NCBI RefSeq assembly: GCF_002177115.1
Contig: NZ_MVAG01000122.1
Coordinates: forward strand, 62,001-126,000
Reading direction: 5' to 3'
Source of the DNA: Chryseobacterium mucoviscidosis
GTDB lineage: Bacteria > Bacteroidota > Bacteroidia > Flavobacteriales > Weeksellaceae
DNA length: 64,000 nucleotides
The stretch's first letter is position 1. The number at the start of each line of letters is the position of its first letter. The notes beneath the pieces were generated by a model. The model did no database searches, had not been told where the DNA came from, and saw nothing but the letters and a program-made list of their open reading frames with translations. Made by a program: the position numbers and the translations under genes. Shown here in pieces: positions 34,727 through 43,261 of this stretch.

Positions 34727-35797
34727 ATGATAATTCAAAAAACTGAAAACTCAAGAATTTCTACATTCGACCCAAACAATTTTTCATTCGGAAATACTTT
34801 TATCGATCATATGATCATCTGTGAGTACGAAAACGGAAAATGGGGTGATGTAAAATTGGTTCCTTATGGTCCTTTGGCATTTACACCGGCAATGATGGGT
34901 GTAAATTACGGACAGGCTTGTTTTGAAGGCATGAAAGCCTATAAAGACAAAGACGGACAGGTTTTCCTTTTCAGGCCCGAAAAGAATTTTGAACGTATCA
35001 ATAAGTCGGCAAAACGTCTTGCCATGCCGGAAATAACGGAAGAAATGTTTTTGGACGGACTAAAAGCATTGGTGGATATCGACAGAGAATGGATTCCTTC
35101 CGGAGAAGGTATGTCTTTGTACATCAGACCATTGATTTTCGCTACTGAAGAAGCATTGAAGGCGAGAGTTGCCAATAAATATATGTTCGCGATCGTTGCA
35201 ACTCCTGCAAAGATGTATTATACAGAACCTGTTTCTGTAAAAATTTCAGACCACTATTCAAGAGCGGCAAGCGGTGGAGTAGGTTCTGCGAAAGCTGCCG
35301 GAAACTATGCGGCTTCTTTCTACCCGACTCAGTTGGCAATTGAAGAAGGATATGAGCAGATTATCTGGACTGATGACGCGACTCACGAATATTTCGAAGA
35401 AAGCGGAACGATGAACGTTTTCGTAAGAATCAATGATACGATTTATACACCTCCGACTTCCGAAAAAATCCTTGACGGAGTTACCAGAGACAGCTTTATT
35501 CAGTTGGCGAAGAAAAGAGGAATTGAAGTAAAAATAGAACCGATTAAAGTTCTGGAAGTTGTAGAAGCTCAGAAAAACGGAACTTTGAAAGAAGTTTGGG
35601 GAGTAGGAACAGCGGTGGTTACTACGGTTTTCCAGGCTTTAGGTTACAAAGGAGAAAAGCTTGAATTGCCAAGATTATCAGACGAAGAAAGCTTCGCGGT
35701 TGCTTTGAAAAATGACCTTGTGAATCTTCAGACAAACCTTTCAGACGATCCTTTCGGATGGAGAGTTTTAGTAGACCACGTATTGGAAACAGTTTAA
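34727..35797 (+). CDS. ilvE: Branched-chain amino-acid aminotransferase
   Basis: 356 residues, fold-type IV PLP enzyme. GQACFEGMKAYKD and RPEKNFERINKSAKRL lie near the start, GSAKAAGNYAAS carries the PLP Lys, then EESGTMNVFV and the end GVGTAVVTT. The length and motifs fit IlvE of the larger type. It interconverts Leu, Ile and Val with their keto acids. Monocistronic, with a terminator at 35821. Confidence 0.96.
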   Translation: MIIQKTENSRISTFDPNNFSFGNTFIDHMIICEYENGKWGDVKLVPYGPLAFTPAMMGVNYGQACFEGMKAYKDKDGQVFLFRPEKNFERINKSAKRLAMPEITEEMFLDGLKALVDIDREWIPSGEGMSLYIRPLIFATEEALKARVANKYMFAIVATPAKMYYTEPVSVKISDHYSRAASGGVGSAKAAGNYAASFYPTQLAIEEGYEQIIWTDDATHEYFEESGTMNVFVRINDTIYTPPTSEKILDGVTRDSFIQLAKKRGIEVKIEPIKVLEVVEAQKNGTLKEVWGVGTAVVTTVFQALGYKGEKLELPRLSDEESFAVALKNDLVNLQTNLSDDPFGWRVLVDHVLETV

Positions 35798-35820
35798 TTT
35801 TTTTAAACGTTAGATATTGT

Positions 35821-35849
35821 AAAGCCGGGAATTTTTTCCGGCTTTTTGT
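35821..35849 (+). terminator. Terminator of ilvE
   Basis: An 8-bp stem AAAGCCGG (35821-35828) with CCGGCTTT (35838-35845), then TTG. Confidence 0.85.
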
Positions 35850-35888
35850 TTTAAATTTTTATCAGTTAAGTAGTTTGAAGTGAAGATG

Positions 35889-36063
35889 GTTGCTCCTTTA
35901 GGAGCAGAATCTGTGTAGAAATAAGAATAAGTTTATCAATCAATCCATAGGATTGATATCTATAATTCTCAATAAATTTTCTAAAGATAGCGTTCCTACG
36001 GAACGCCGAATGTAAGCCTAAATATGATTTCTACCCAGATAAAACTCCACAGAGTTTTTATTC
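35889..36063. repeat. Composite multi-hairpin intergenic element
   Basis: A row of short palindromes: GCTCCTTTAGGAGC (35892), AATCAATCCATAGGATTGAT (35938), GCGTTCCTACGGAACGC (35989) and an AAACTCC...GAGTTT pair (about 36042). The central ones are enclosed by a long-range inverted pair, ATCTGTGTAGAAAT (35909-35922) with ATTTCTACCCAGAT (36027-36040), 13 of 14 matching. The whole could fold as one branched RNA or cruciform. It lies in the 810-base gap between ilvE and gldI. Confidence 0.65.
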
Positions 36064-36099
36064 CGAATGTCTTATTTATCGCTGTTTTTAAAATTCATA

Positions 36100-36295
36100 T
36101 ATTATACTTTGCTTAGATCCTTTCAGGATGACAAAAACGTTGTCAATGGATTTGAGAAAGGATAAACAATTTTAAATTGAAAAAATCTGCGTAATCTGCA
36201 CAATCTGCGGGAGATAATTCAAAAGATTCTTCATTCCATAATGCTTTGCAAAATTTCATTCAGAATGACATGACTCGTTAAAGTTTTTAATAAAA
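36100..36295. repeat. Dispersed hairpin repeat cluster (small)
   Basis: Modules seen again at 41-46 kb: the GATCCTTTCAGGATGACA hairpin (36116), the AATCTGCGTAATCTGCACAA stretch (36184), and a long-loop copy with AGATTCTT...AGAATGACA (about 36225-36272). Confidence 0.7.
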
Positions 36296-36335
36296 TAACA
36301 AGCTGTACTTGTTTAGCTATTGTAAGGAACGTCTG

Positions 36336-36451
36336 CAATCCTAGCCGGGATTGGAGCAATTGTCTGAGCTCATTTTTTTAGTTTACGGCGCGGCGAAGCC
36401 GCGCCGTAAACTAAAAAAATAGCGAGTGCGGAAAGCGCGATAAAGCTCCAA
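36336..36451. repeat. GC-rich 23-bp perfect hairpin element
   Basis: A perfect 23-bp inverted repeat (36372-36394 with 36398-36420, loop GAA) whose core GGCGCGGC is far richer in GC than the surroundings. It is flanked by a smaller hairpin CAATCC/GGATTG (36336-36353) and enclosed by GGAGC (36353-36357) with GCTCC (36445-36449). It reads as a defined repeat element with terminator-like properties on both strands. Confidence 0.7.
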
Positions 36452-36607
36452 AAAAATACAATTCCTTTCAAAAGCAGTGGAAATTTACATCATAATCCTT
36501 CGACTGTTTCACTCTCAGGAAGACAGGGAAATTGTCACAGTTTTTAATTCAATAAGTTCCTGAAGTTTTGTAATTGATTCCCGAAATGTGTATTTTCGCA
36601 AAAGTTT

Positions 36608-37117
36608 ATGAAAAAAATACTCTTCATATCGATACTGGGTTTAATGAGTTGCAGCAAAAATACGCAGACTCATCCTCCCGTTGGCGGCGTTCTCAGCAAG
36701 AACGATCTGGATGTTTCCAAAAACAGGATGAAAAACCTGAATGCACAGGAAAGATACCATATTCAGGAATGGATCGGCAGTCAGCCGGTAAAATTTTATC
36801 CTACACAGCTTAATTACTGGACGAATACGGAAGGTTTTGACCAAAGGCAGAGAAGGCAGGACAATACGCTGATTTCTTATTCTTACGACCTGTACGACTT
36901 CGATCAGACGAAAATCTACGATCAGCCGATCGTAAGAAGAGATGCCAAATTCGGTCATTTTGATGAACTGAAGGCGGTAGAAGATGCTTTGCGTTTTATA
37001 CACGACGGTGAGGAAGTTACGCTTCTGGTTCCGTCTGCACTGGCGTATGGAACGTACGGAGATGAGAAGAAAATAGATAATGACATCCCACTAATCATAA
37101 AATTAAAAGCATTATAA
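36608..37117 (+). CDS. gldI: Gliding-motility lipoprotein GldI (FKBP-type peptidyl-prolyl isomerase family)
   Basis: 169 residues. A lipoprotein signal ends LMSC (Cys15). The rest follows a degenerate FKBP layout: NAQERYHIQEWI, LISYSYDLYDFD, then a VEDALRFIHDGEEVTLLVP strand-turn-strand and the final LAYGTYGDEKKI/IPLIIKLKAL. This matches GldI, needed for gliding motility and type IX secretion in flavobacteria, which probably folds secreted or outer-membrane proteins. The cyclophilin-FKBP gene follows after three bases, so the two form an operon of periplasmic foldases. Confidence 0.9.
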   Translation: MKKILFISILGLMSCSKNTQTHPPVGGVLSKNDLDVSKNRMKNLNAQERYHIQEWIGSQPVKFYPTQLNYWTNTEGFDQRQRRQDNTLISYSYDLYDFDQTKIYDQPIVRRDAKFGHFDELKAVEDALRFIHDGEEVTLLVPSALAYGTYGDEKKIDNDIPLIIKLKAL

Positions 37118-37120
37118 TCC

Positions 37121-38236
37121 ATGAAATTGTTTAACAAGAATATAATTCTGGCGGCGGCAAGTGTTTCGCTGATGAGTTGTACACCAATTTATAAAAAAAT
37201 GAACGTAGACAAAGAAACTTACGAAGGTCTTAATGACGGACTTTATGCGAATCTTCAGACGACAAAAGGTAATTTGATCGTAAAATTCGAGGATAAAAAA
37301 GCACCGGTAACTGTGGCTAATTTTATTGGTCTTGCAGAAGGAAAAATCGATAACAAAGCGAAAGCGAAAGGCGTTCCTTATTATGATGGAACGATTTTCC
37401 ACAGAGTGATTAAAGATTTCATGATTCAGGGGGGAGATCCTCAGGGAACTGGAATGGGAGATCCGGGATATAAATTCGAGGACGAAAGAAACGATCTTAA
37501 GCATACCGGAAAAGGAGTGCTTTCTATGGCGAATTCGGGTCCGAATACCAACGGTTCCCAGTTCTTTATCACAGAAGTTGCGACGCCTTGGTTAGACGGA
37601 AGACACACGATTTTCGGGAAAGTGGTAAAAGGAGAGGATGTAATCGATGCGATTGCAAATGTAGAAAAAGGAGCGCAGGATAAGCCTAAAACTGACATCG
37701 TTTTGGAAAAAGTTTCCGTTTTCAGCAAAGGAGACGAGTACAAAAACTACGATGCAGCAAAAACCTTTACAGAAGGAAAAGCTAAAATTGCAGAAAACAA
37801 CAAAGCGTTTTTAGCAAAAGAAGAGGCTGAAAAAGCTAAAAAAGAAGCTGAATTCAAAGCCAATCAGGAAAAAATGGTTGAAGATCTGAAAGCAGGAATG
37901 CAGAAAACAGAATCCGGTCTTTACTACAAAATCACGAAAACAACAGAAGGAAAAGCTCCGAAAGCAGGGGATAACGTTTCTGTACACTATGCAGGAAAAC
38001 TGGTAGACGGATCGGAATTCGATTCTTCTTTCAAAAGAAATGAGCCGATTGAAATTCCTATCGGGATGGGAAGAGTAATTAAAGGTTGGGACGAAGGAAT
38101 CCTTTTGTTAAAAGAAGGTGAAACCGCTACTTTACTGATTCCGCCGGCAATGGGTTACGGAGAAAGAGGAGCAGGAGGAGTAATTCCGCCAAACGCATGG
38201 TTGATCTTCGATGTTGAGCTTGTAAAAGTAAAATAA
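37121..38236 (+). CDS. Dual-domain peptidyl-prolyl isomerase (cyclophilin + FKBP)
   Basis: 371 residues, with a lipoprotein signal ending LMSC. Cyclophilin domain about 35-205: IFHRVIKDFMIQGGDPQGTG with the catalytic Arg, then GPNTNGSQFFIT and WLDGRHTIFGKV. A Lys/Glu-rich linker spans about 215-262. The FKBP domain is about 268-371: GDNVSVHYAGKLVDGSEFDSS, VIKGWDEGILLLKEGE and IPPAMGYGERGAGGVIPP. Both active sites look intact. Dual-family immunophilins of this kind are known from Flavobacterium. It acts in the periplasm next to GldI. Confidence 0.93.
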   Translation: MKLFNKNIILAAASVSLMSCTPIYKKMNVDKETYEGLNDGLYANLQTTKGNLIVKFEDKKAPVTVANFIGLAEGKIDNKAKAKGVPYYDGTIFHRVIKDFMIQGGDPQGTGMGDPGYKFEDERNDLKHTGKGVLSMANSGPNTNGSQFFITEVATPWLDGRHTIFGKVVKGEDVIDAIANVEKGAQDKPKTDIVLEKVSVFSKGDEYKNYDAAKTFTEGKAKIAENNKAFLAKEEAEKAKKEAEFKANQEKMVEDLKAGMQKTESGLYYKITKTTEGKAPKAGDNVSVHYAGKLVDGSEFDSSFKRNEPIEIPIGMGRVIKGWDEGILLLKEGETATLLIPPAMGYGERGAGGVIPPNAWLIFDVELVKVK

Positions 38237-38257
38237 TCTGAATCTTACAATATTCTG

Positions 38258-38286
38258 AAAGCCGTCCGAAAGGATGGCTTTTTTCG
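38258..38286 (+). terminator. Terminator of the gldI operon
   Basis: A 10-bp stem (38258-38267 with 38272-38281, one wobble), loop GAAA, then T-rich DNA. Confidence 0.8.
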
Positions 38287-38389
38287 TTACCGTTTGTTTG
38301 TAACGATTCGTCGGACTTCTGCGACAGATTTAAGAAAAAAAGAAACAATCGTCTTCTTTAAAAATCGTAACAACTTTCTATTTAAAATT

Positions 38390-38965
38390 ATGAAAACCAA
38401 ATCATTCCTGTTTCTGTTCATGTTCCTGTCATTGATGTCTTTTGCTCAGACGAAGGCAAATCCGGAAGATGCAGCCATTAAACAATCGTTGTCGTATTTT
38501 GTGAATACGATTAAAACAAAGAAAATCGATCAGTCGGTGAACTGTATCTATCCGAAATTTTTCACGGTGATTCCGAAAGATCAGATGGCGCAGATCCTGA
38601 ACATTACCTACAACAATCCGTTTATGAAGATTGAAGTTCAGGATTTTAAGTTTGGGAATATTGCAAAGCCGGAACAGATTGACAAAGAATATTTCTCCAT
38701 CGTCAATTATTTTCTCAAGCTGAAATGCAATGTCGGTTCCCTGAATGAAGACATGAAGAAGAAAATCCATGCGATGCTGATTCAGAAATACGGCAAAAAC
38801 AATGTACAGTATGCTGCGAAGGAAAATTCTTACGTCATCAACGCCAATATGAAAGCCTGTGCGGTTTCCAAAGATAAAAAATACTGGAAGTTTGTGATCC
38901 TGGAAAATGAATACAAACCTCAGTTGGTAAAAGTGCTGCCAAAGAAGATTTTGGATAAAATTTAA
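38390..38965 (+). CDS. Secreted hypothetical protein, 191 aa
   Basis: 191 residues from the ATG at 38390 (MKTKSFLFLF), which supplies a signal peptide ending MSFAQ; a longer frame does not. The mature protein has no family I can name. It contains two cysteines (in SVNCIYPKF and LKCNVGSL) plus ACAVSK, and its strand-rich layout (KKYWKFVILENEYKPQLV at the end) resembles small NTF2-like or DUF4878-type periplasmic proteins. It is monocistronic, with a terminator of its own at 38986. Confidence 0.75.
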   Translation: MKTKSFLFLFMFLSLMSFAQTKANPEDAAIKQSLSYFVNTIKTKKIDQSVNCIYPKFFTVIPKDQMAQILNITYNNPFMKIEVQDFKFGNIAKPEQIDKEYFSIVNYFLKLKCNVGSLNEDMKKKIHAMLIQKYGKNNVQYAAKENSYVINANMKACAVSKDKKYWKFVILENEYKPQLVKVLPKKILDKI

Positions 38966-38985
38966 AATTTTGAATTTATTTATTG

Positions 38986-39013
38986 AAAACCATCCGAAAG
39001 GGTGGTTTTTTTG
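38986..39013 (+). terminator. Terminator of the secreted hypothetical gene
   Basis: AAAACCATCC (38986-38995) pairs with GGGTGGTTTT (39000-39009, one wobble), loop GAAA, then a T run. Confidence 0.8.
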
Positions 39014-39096
39014 TTGAAAATTCAGGGAAAATACGGTTTTCCGTAAGGTTTTGGAATGTTATATTTATATTTTTAAATTAATAAAAATTTATAAAT

Positions 39097-40605
39097 ATGC
39101 CAAAGTTTAACATTTATAAAGTCCTGAAAGTTAATGAAAGATCTTTAATTAAAAAATTACATTTTGCAGGATTAAAAAATATTGATTCAAAAAATATCGG
39201 AGAAACCAAATTGGATTTTTACCTTTCTACTAATCCTGAATTAGTTGATATTTGGTGGACAGAGTATTATTTTGATTTTTTTATTAATAGAGATATTCCT
39301 CAAAACAAAATATTTTTTGGATGTTTAATTATACATAATGATTCTTATTGCTATGTAATTAGTCTCGGAAAAACACATTTTTATTTAAAGGAATTTTGTG
39401 ATTTGGAATTTGGGATAAATTTAGCAGAAAGAATAATTGATATTGAAAACATGAAACTTAAAAATTCCAAATTTTATAAATCTCAAAAAAATAAATCAAT
39501 TACATCTTTTTCAAATAATACAATTTTAGATTACGATAGCGGAGAATCACTACATTTCATAAAAGCTAAAACAATTTCTTCTGATTTATGGGGTAACATA
39601 GCAAGTTTTGGACACTCAGTTCAATTAAATATAGATCTTCAAATTAATGAAATTCCTAAATTAATACAAAGAATTGAAAAAGTATTGAAAGAAAAGAAAA
39701 TAATCAATTTTCCAAAAGCTGACTTAATTAAAGACTCAATTGAAATAGATCGTTTAGATGAATTGATAGCAATAGCTATTCGAGACTATAATTCTGATGT
39801 TAGTAATGATGAGTTTGATCTATCTGGAATTGATTTTATTTTTACAAATGATTCCCATTTTAAGTTTAATATTAAAGGAACAGAAATCGAAAGTGATTTA
39901 TTTAATGAATTATCAATAGATTATTTAAGGGATTTTATTGAGGATAATCAAGTCAATATTCTTAAAGAAATTAATAATATTCAAGTAAAGTTTCTTAGAG
40001 AAGAAGGGCGTAGTTTTTCTAAACCGTTGAAGGCTATTTTACAATTTGTAACTGATGATAGAGAAACATTAATTGATGGAAAATGGCATAAGTTTAATCA
40101 GTCATATATTGATTTGCTAAATGATAAGGTCAGAAAAATTCCTTTAAGATATGATTCAATTTTTGACATTGAGAAAAATGAAACCGAAACTGAATTTAAT
40201 GAAAAAAGAGTTGTTGACGGTTATTTAAATATTCATACAGAGTTTGTACAATTAGCCAAAAAATACAAAGTTGAAAAAATGGACTTGTATAAGGATGGAA
40301 CTTTATTTTTTGTAAAAAAGGGAACTCTTCAAAAGTTGAATTATGTAATAGATCAAGCACTAAATACATTACAGTTACTTAAACATAATGAATTCAAAAT
40401 TATAAGTGATGACGAAGAATTATTGATAACAAAAATAAATACATGGATTTTAGTTGATAATGTTAAAAAAGTTAATGATTTGTCGCAATTTAGATCATTA
40501 ATTTTCATTATGAAAATGAACGAATTATACAGACAAGTTACAGACGCAGGATTGATTTTAGAATGTAATATTAATTATATAAAAAAGATACAAAGAAAGA
40601 AATGA
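39097..40605 (+). CDS. TIGR04141 / DUF6119 family sporadically distributed protein
   Basis: 502 residues. It begins FNIYKVLKVNERSLIKKL and has the layout of the TIGR04141/DUF6119 family: an alpha/beta start, IISLGKTHFYL (residues about 87-97), a DLEFGINLA segment, FIKAKTISSDLWGNIASFGHSVQL near 158-181, and a DDRETLIDGKWHKFNQSY segment near 328. The family is patchily distributed and often found in defence islands; its activity is not established as far as I know. The gene is clearly more AT-rich than its neighbours (Lys, Ile and Asn codons dominate), a sign of recent transfer. No restriction or other defence gene is next to it. Confidence 0.75.
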   Translation: MPKFNIYKVLKVNERSLIKKLHFAGLKNIDSKNIGETKLDFYLSTNPELVDIWWTEYYFDFFINRDIPQNKIFFGCLIIHNDSYCYVISLGKTHFYLKEFCDLEFGINLAERIIDIENMKLKNSKFYKSQKNKSITSFSNNTILDYDSGESLHFIKAKTISSDLWGNIASFGHSVQLNIDLQINEIPKLIQRIEKVLKEKKIINFPKADLIKDSIEIDRLDELIAIAIRDYNSDVSNDEFDLSGIDFIFTNDSHFKFNIKGTEIESDLFNELSIDYLRDFIEDNQVNILKEINNIQVKFLREEGRSFSKPLKAILQFVTDDRETLIDGKWHKFNQSYIDLLNDKVRKIPLRYDSIFDIEKNETETEFNEKRVVDGYLNIHTEFVQLAKKYKVEKMDLYKDGTLFFVKKGTLQKLNYVIDQALNTLQLLKHNEFKIISDDEELLITKINTWILVDNVKKVNDLSQFRSLIFIMKMNELYRQVTDAGLILECNINYIKKIQRKK

Positions 40606-40710
40606 AAAGAGGATTCTAAATATTAAAAGAACTTATTTTCATATAAATTAGCGAAAGAGAAAACTCATATATTTACTCACTCCATTTTTGATAGTAGTAT
40701 CTAAAAAACC

Positions 40711-41277
40711 ATGTTAGAAAGAAATCATCTTGAACCTTGTGGAAGCAGTTCGAGCCATAGAAGTCTCGGCAGTTTTGTGAAAATCATGAATACATTCATG
40801 AGAGACGTGTACGCAGAACTGTATTTTCTGGAAATTCCCTCTTTCGATACCGAAAGAATTCTGTTTGTAGAAAGGAAAAAAGGAATAGAAAACTACCGCA
40901 TCGTTTATAAAATTGCAGAATGTGCGATCCGCCTTTCGGAAGGTAACGAAGAAGAAAGAATTTTAGAATATCAAAGAAAGCTGTCACCGGATTCCTATAA
41001 AATACTGCAACAATTGTTTGAAAGTACGTTTTGCCAGACGAGATATCCTAAAGAACGTCGTATTGTTCTCGACGGAGTACAGTATTATTTCTCCAATATT
41101 TTGAAAATGGGAAAAATCTCATCACCCGAAGAGAATTCTTTAATCGGAAAACTCATAGATACCTGCGAAAAAATAAAAAATATGATTCAGTCAGACAACA
41201 GACCATTGGTTTTTGAGGATGATTTCAGAGGTGAAATGGAAGCTCTAATCAGTGAAATTAATGGTGATTTAGAATAG
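40711..41277 (+). CDS. Hypothetical protein, 188 aa
   Basis: No family recognised. 188 residues, no signal or membrane segment. The start MLERNHLEPCGSSSSHRSLG is unusual and low in complexity. The rest is helical and charged, with FVERKKGIENYRIVYKIAEC and FRGEMEALISEI. It is 105 bases after the TIGR04141 gene on the same strand but with ordinary base composition, so it may not belong to the same insertion. Repeats begin directly downstream. Confidence 0.55.
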   Translation: MLERNHLEPCGSSSSHRSLGSFVKIMNTFMRDVYAELYFLEIPSFDTERILFVERKKGIENYRIVYKIAECAIRLSEGNEEERILEYQRKLSPDSYKILQQLFESTFCQTRYPKERRIVLDGVQYYFSNILKMGKISSPEENSLIGKLIDTCEKIKNMIQSDNRPLVFEDDFRGEMEALISEINGDLE

Positions 41278-41319
41278 TAATGAATGGTTTTCTTTTCATT
41301 CTGAAGAAGAATTCCAGAA

Positions 41320-42230
41320 AGGCATTGTCTGATTTTTTATAAAGGCTCTTCGGCAGGCTCAGAGTGACACCGCGAATACTAAATGAAAGACAAAACAATG
41401 AATAATTGTTATTGATTCTTTTGTCTGCCAAAATCTTTAACGGTCGCTTGTCATTCTGATTGAAATTTTGCGAAGCATTATGGAAAGAAGAATCTTTTTG
41501 AATCATCTCCCGCAGATTTTGCAGATTTTTTTTCAATGTAAAATTGTTTGTACTCTTTCAATGTCTTTGCAGCATTTTTGTCATCCTGAAAGGATCTCAA
41601 CGATACATTAAAAACTTTGTTTAGATGCCTTCAGCATGCCATACCATAAATAAATCACCCTCCAATTGTTCTGAAAATTATTTTATTTTTTGTTTCTCGC
41701 AGATTATGCAGATTACGCAGATTACGCAGATTTTTTCGACTTAATGATCTGCTAAATTTGCTAAATCTGCGAGAGATAACAATCATGCAGCTTGTCATCC
41801 TGAAAGGATCTAAACAATGACTTAAAAGAACAAAGATCAATAATAAAGCATTCAGAAAAAGAGACTCTTCGACAGGCTCAGAGTGACACCGCGAATACTA
41901 ACTGTAATATCTTAACAATGAATAATTGATAAAGGCGATTTTAACGTATAAAATGATTAACAATCCTATGTCATTCTGACGAAGGAAGAATCTGAAAATA
42001 CACAGTTGTACTCAATGATGATAGAGACTCTTCGGCAGGATCAGAGTGACACCGCGAATACTAATTGTAATATCTTAACAATGAAAGATTGTTTTTAGTA
42101 AAACCTTTAACGCTACATTGTCATCCTGAAAGGATCTCAACGATACATTAAAAACTTTGTTTAGATGCTTTCAGCATGACATACTGTAAATAAATCACCC
42201 GAAATAGCTATTCCGTAAATAAAAGGGAAA
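41320..42230. repeat. Cluster of dispersed hairpin repeats, orientation 1
   Basis: About 0.9 kb built from recurring modules: TGTCATCCTGAAAGGATCT (42119-42137), TGTCATTCT...AGAATCT (41971-41995), AGATGCTTTCAGCATGACA (42163-42181), CGGCAGGCTCAGAGTGACAC (41348 and 42029), and the CAGATTATGCAGATTACGCA stretch (about 41699). It has no coding frame of substance. The GCTCAGAGTGACACCG modules run opposite to those in the clusters at 43.7 and 45.7 kb. The 992-base gap 41278-42269 is otherwise empty. Confidence 0.85.
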
Positions 42231-42269
42231 TCTTACCTTAGCAGTACACTAAATTTAAAACTTTTAACT

Positions 42270-43163
42270 ATGGCTTACGATTTTAAAATCCGTTCCGCAG
42301 TTACTTCCACAGGAAAAACCGCGTATTATGCAAAAGTAACCGGTCTTACAGATCCGGAATTTTTCGTGGCTTACAAGACGAAATATGAACAGAGATTCGG
42401 ACTTTACAATGTTTCGGTTTCTAATAATCTCGTGTACAATGCCGCCGATTATGTGACGGAATTCGGTTTTTGGGCATACTTTATCGAGGCTACCGCAAAA
42501 GTAGAAAGTCAGGGCTCTTTTCTCTGCCTGAATACCTATGACAGAGCCTACTTTACGTTCGGTTTTATGCAGTTTGCAGCACACGTTCCGAATGGAGATT
42601 TTGTAAGATTTTTCAGAAAACTCCTTACCTTACCAAATGCTTTGGAATACTTCCCGAGACTTCGCCTGATTAATGACCGTATTTTCTATAAAAATGATGC
42701 AGGAGCCACTTCTCAGCTTGAAAACGACAGCAGTTCTCAAAAGCTGATGGAATATCTGAATCCTACCACCAATGAAGTGGAACAGCAGGAACTTATCTGC
42801 TCGGCAAGATTTATCCATTGGGCTTCCAACGACCCGAAACACAGAAGAGTACAGGTGGAACATTCCATCAGTCTGTATAAAGAAAACATGAAAAAGTACA
42901 GCAAAAGGCTGAATCTGAACGGTTATCCTGCAAAAGTGTGTTTTATGATCTGCGATATCCTGCATCAGGGAAGAGGAACGTATGACAGGATCAGCTATGC
43001 GCTGGATACCGACAGTCACGAAAAAGCATTCCAGAATCTGTGTACGATAGGAAACACCCACTATCCGACAAGAATCAACGGACTGAAAGTACATCTGAAA
43101 AAGCTGGAACAGGCAGGATTGTTCAACAAAAAATATAAAGCCGACACGAATGAGTTTGTGTAG
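42270..43163 (+). CDS. Hypothetical protein with a lysozyme-like look
   Basis: 297 residues, no signal peptide. The segment EATAKVESQGSFLCLNTYD (about 71-89) followed by AYFTFGFMQFAAHVP resembles the catalytic Glu and the G-[FY]-x-Q pattern of lysozyme/transglycosylase folds, and a long helical tail follows. I cannot name the family, and a similar arrangement occurs in some phage and secretion-system cargo muramidases. Repeat clusters flank it on the left and, beyond one small gene, on the right, so it sits in a plastic region. A very strong terminator follows. Confidence 0.6.
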   Translation: MAYDFKIRSAVTSTGKTAYYAKVTGLTDPEFFVAYKTKYEQRFGLYNVSVSNNLVYNAADYVTEFGFWAYFIEATAKVESQGSFLCLNTYDRAYFTFGFMQFAAHVPNGDFVRFFRKLLTLPNALEYFPRLRLINDRIFYKNDAGATSQLENDSSSQKLMEYLNPTTNEVEQQELICSARFIHWASNDPKHRRVQVEHSISLYKENMKKYSKRLNLNGYPAKVCFMICDILHQGRGTYDRISYALDTDSHEKAFQNLCTIGNTHYPTRINGLKVHLKKLEQAGLFNKKYKADTNEFV

Positions 43164-43184
43164 AAATCAGCTTAAAGAAATATA

Positions 43185-43226
43185 AAAACAGACGGTACAA
43201 ATGAATGTACCGTCTGTTTTTTTTTG
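43185..43226 (+). terminator. Strong terminator
   Basis: A perfect 15-bp stem (43185-43199 with 43206-43220), loop of 6, then a run of T to 43225. Confidence 0.92.
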
Positions 43227-43261
43227 TGAATAAGAATATTACGGATTGCTGGGATTTGCCA

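Noticed and set aside
41699..41770. tRNA-like or group II intron-like structure in the repeat clusters
   Set aside because: The stretch is a simple ATCTGCG/ATTATGCAG repeat; no cloverleaf or conserved tRNA bases were found, and no tRNA gene was seen anywhere in the window.
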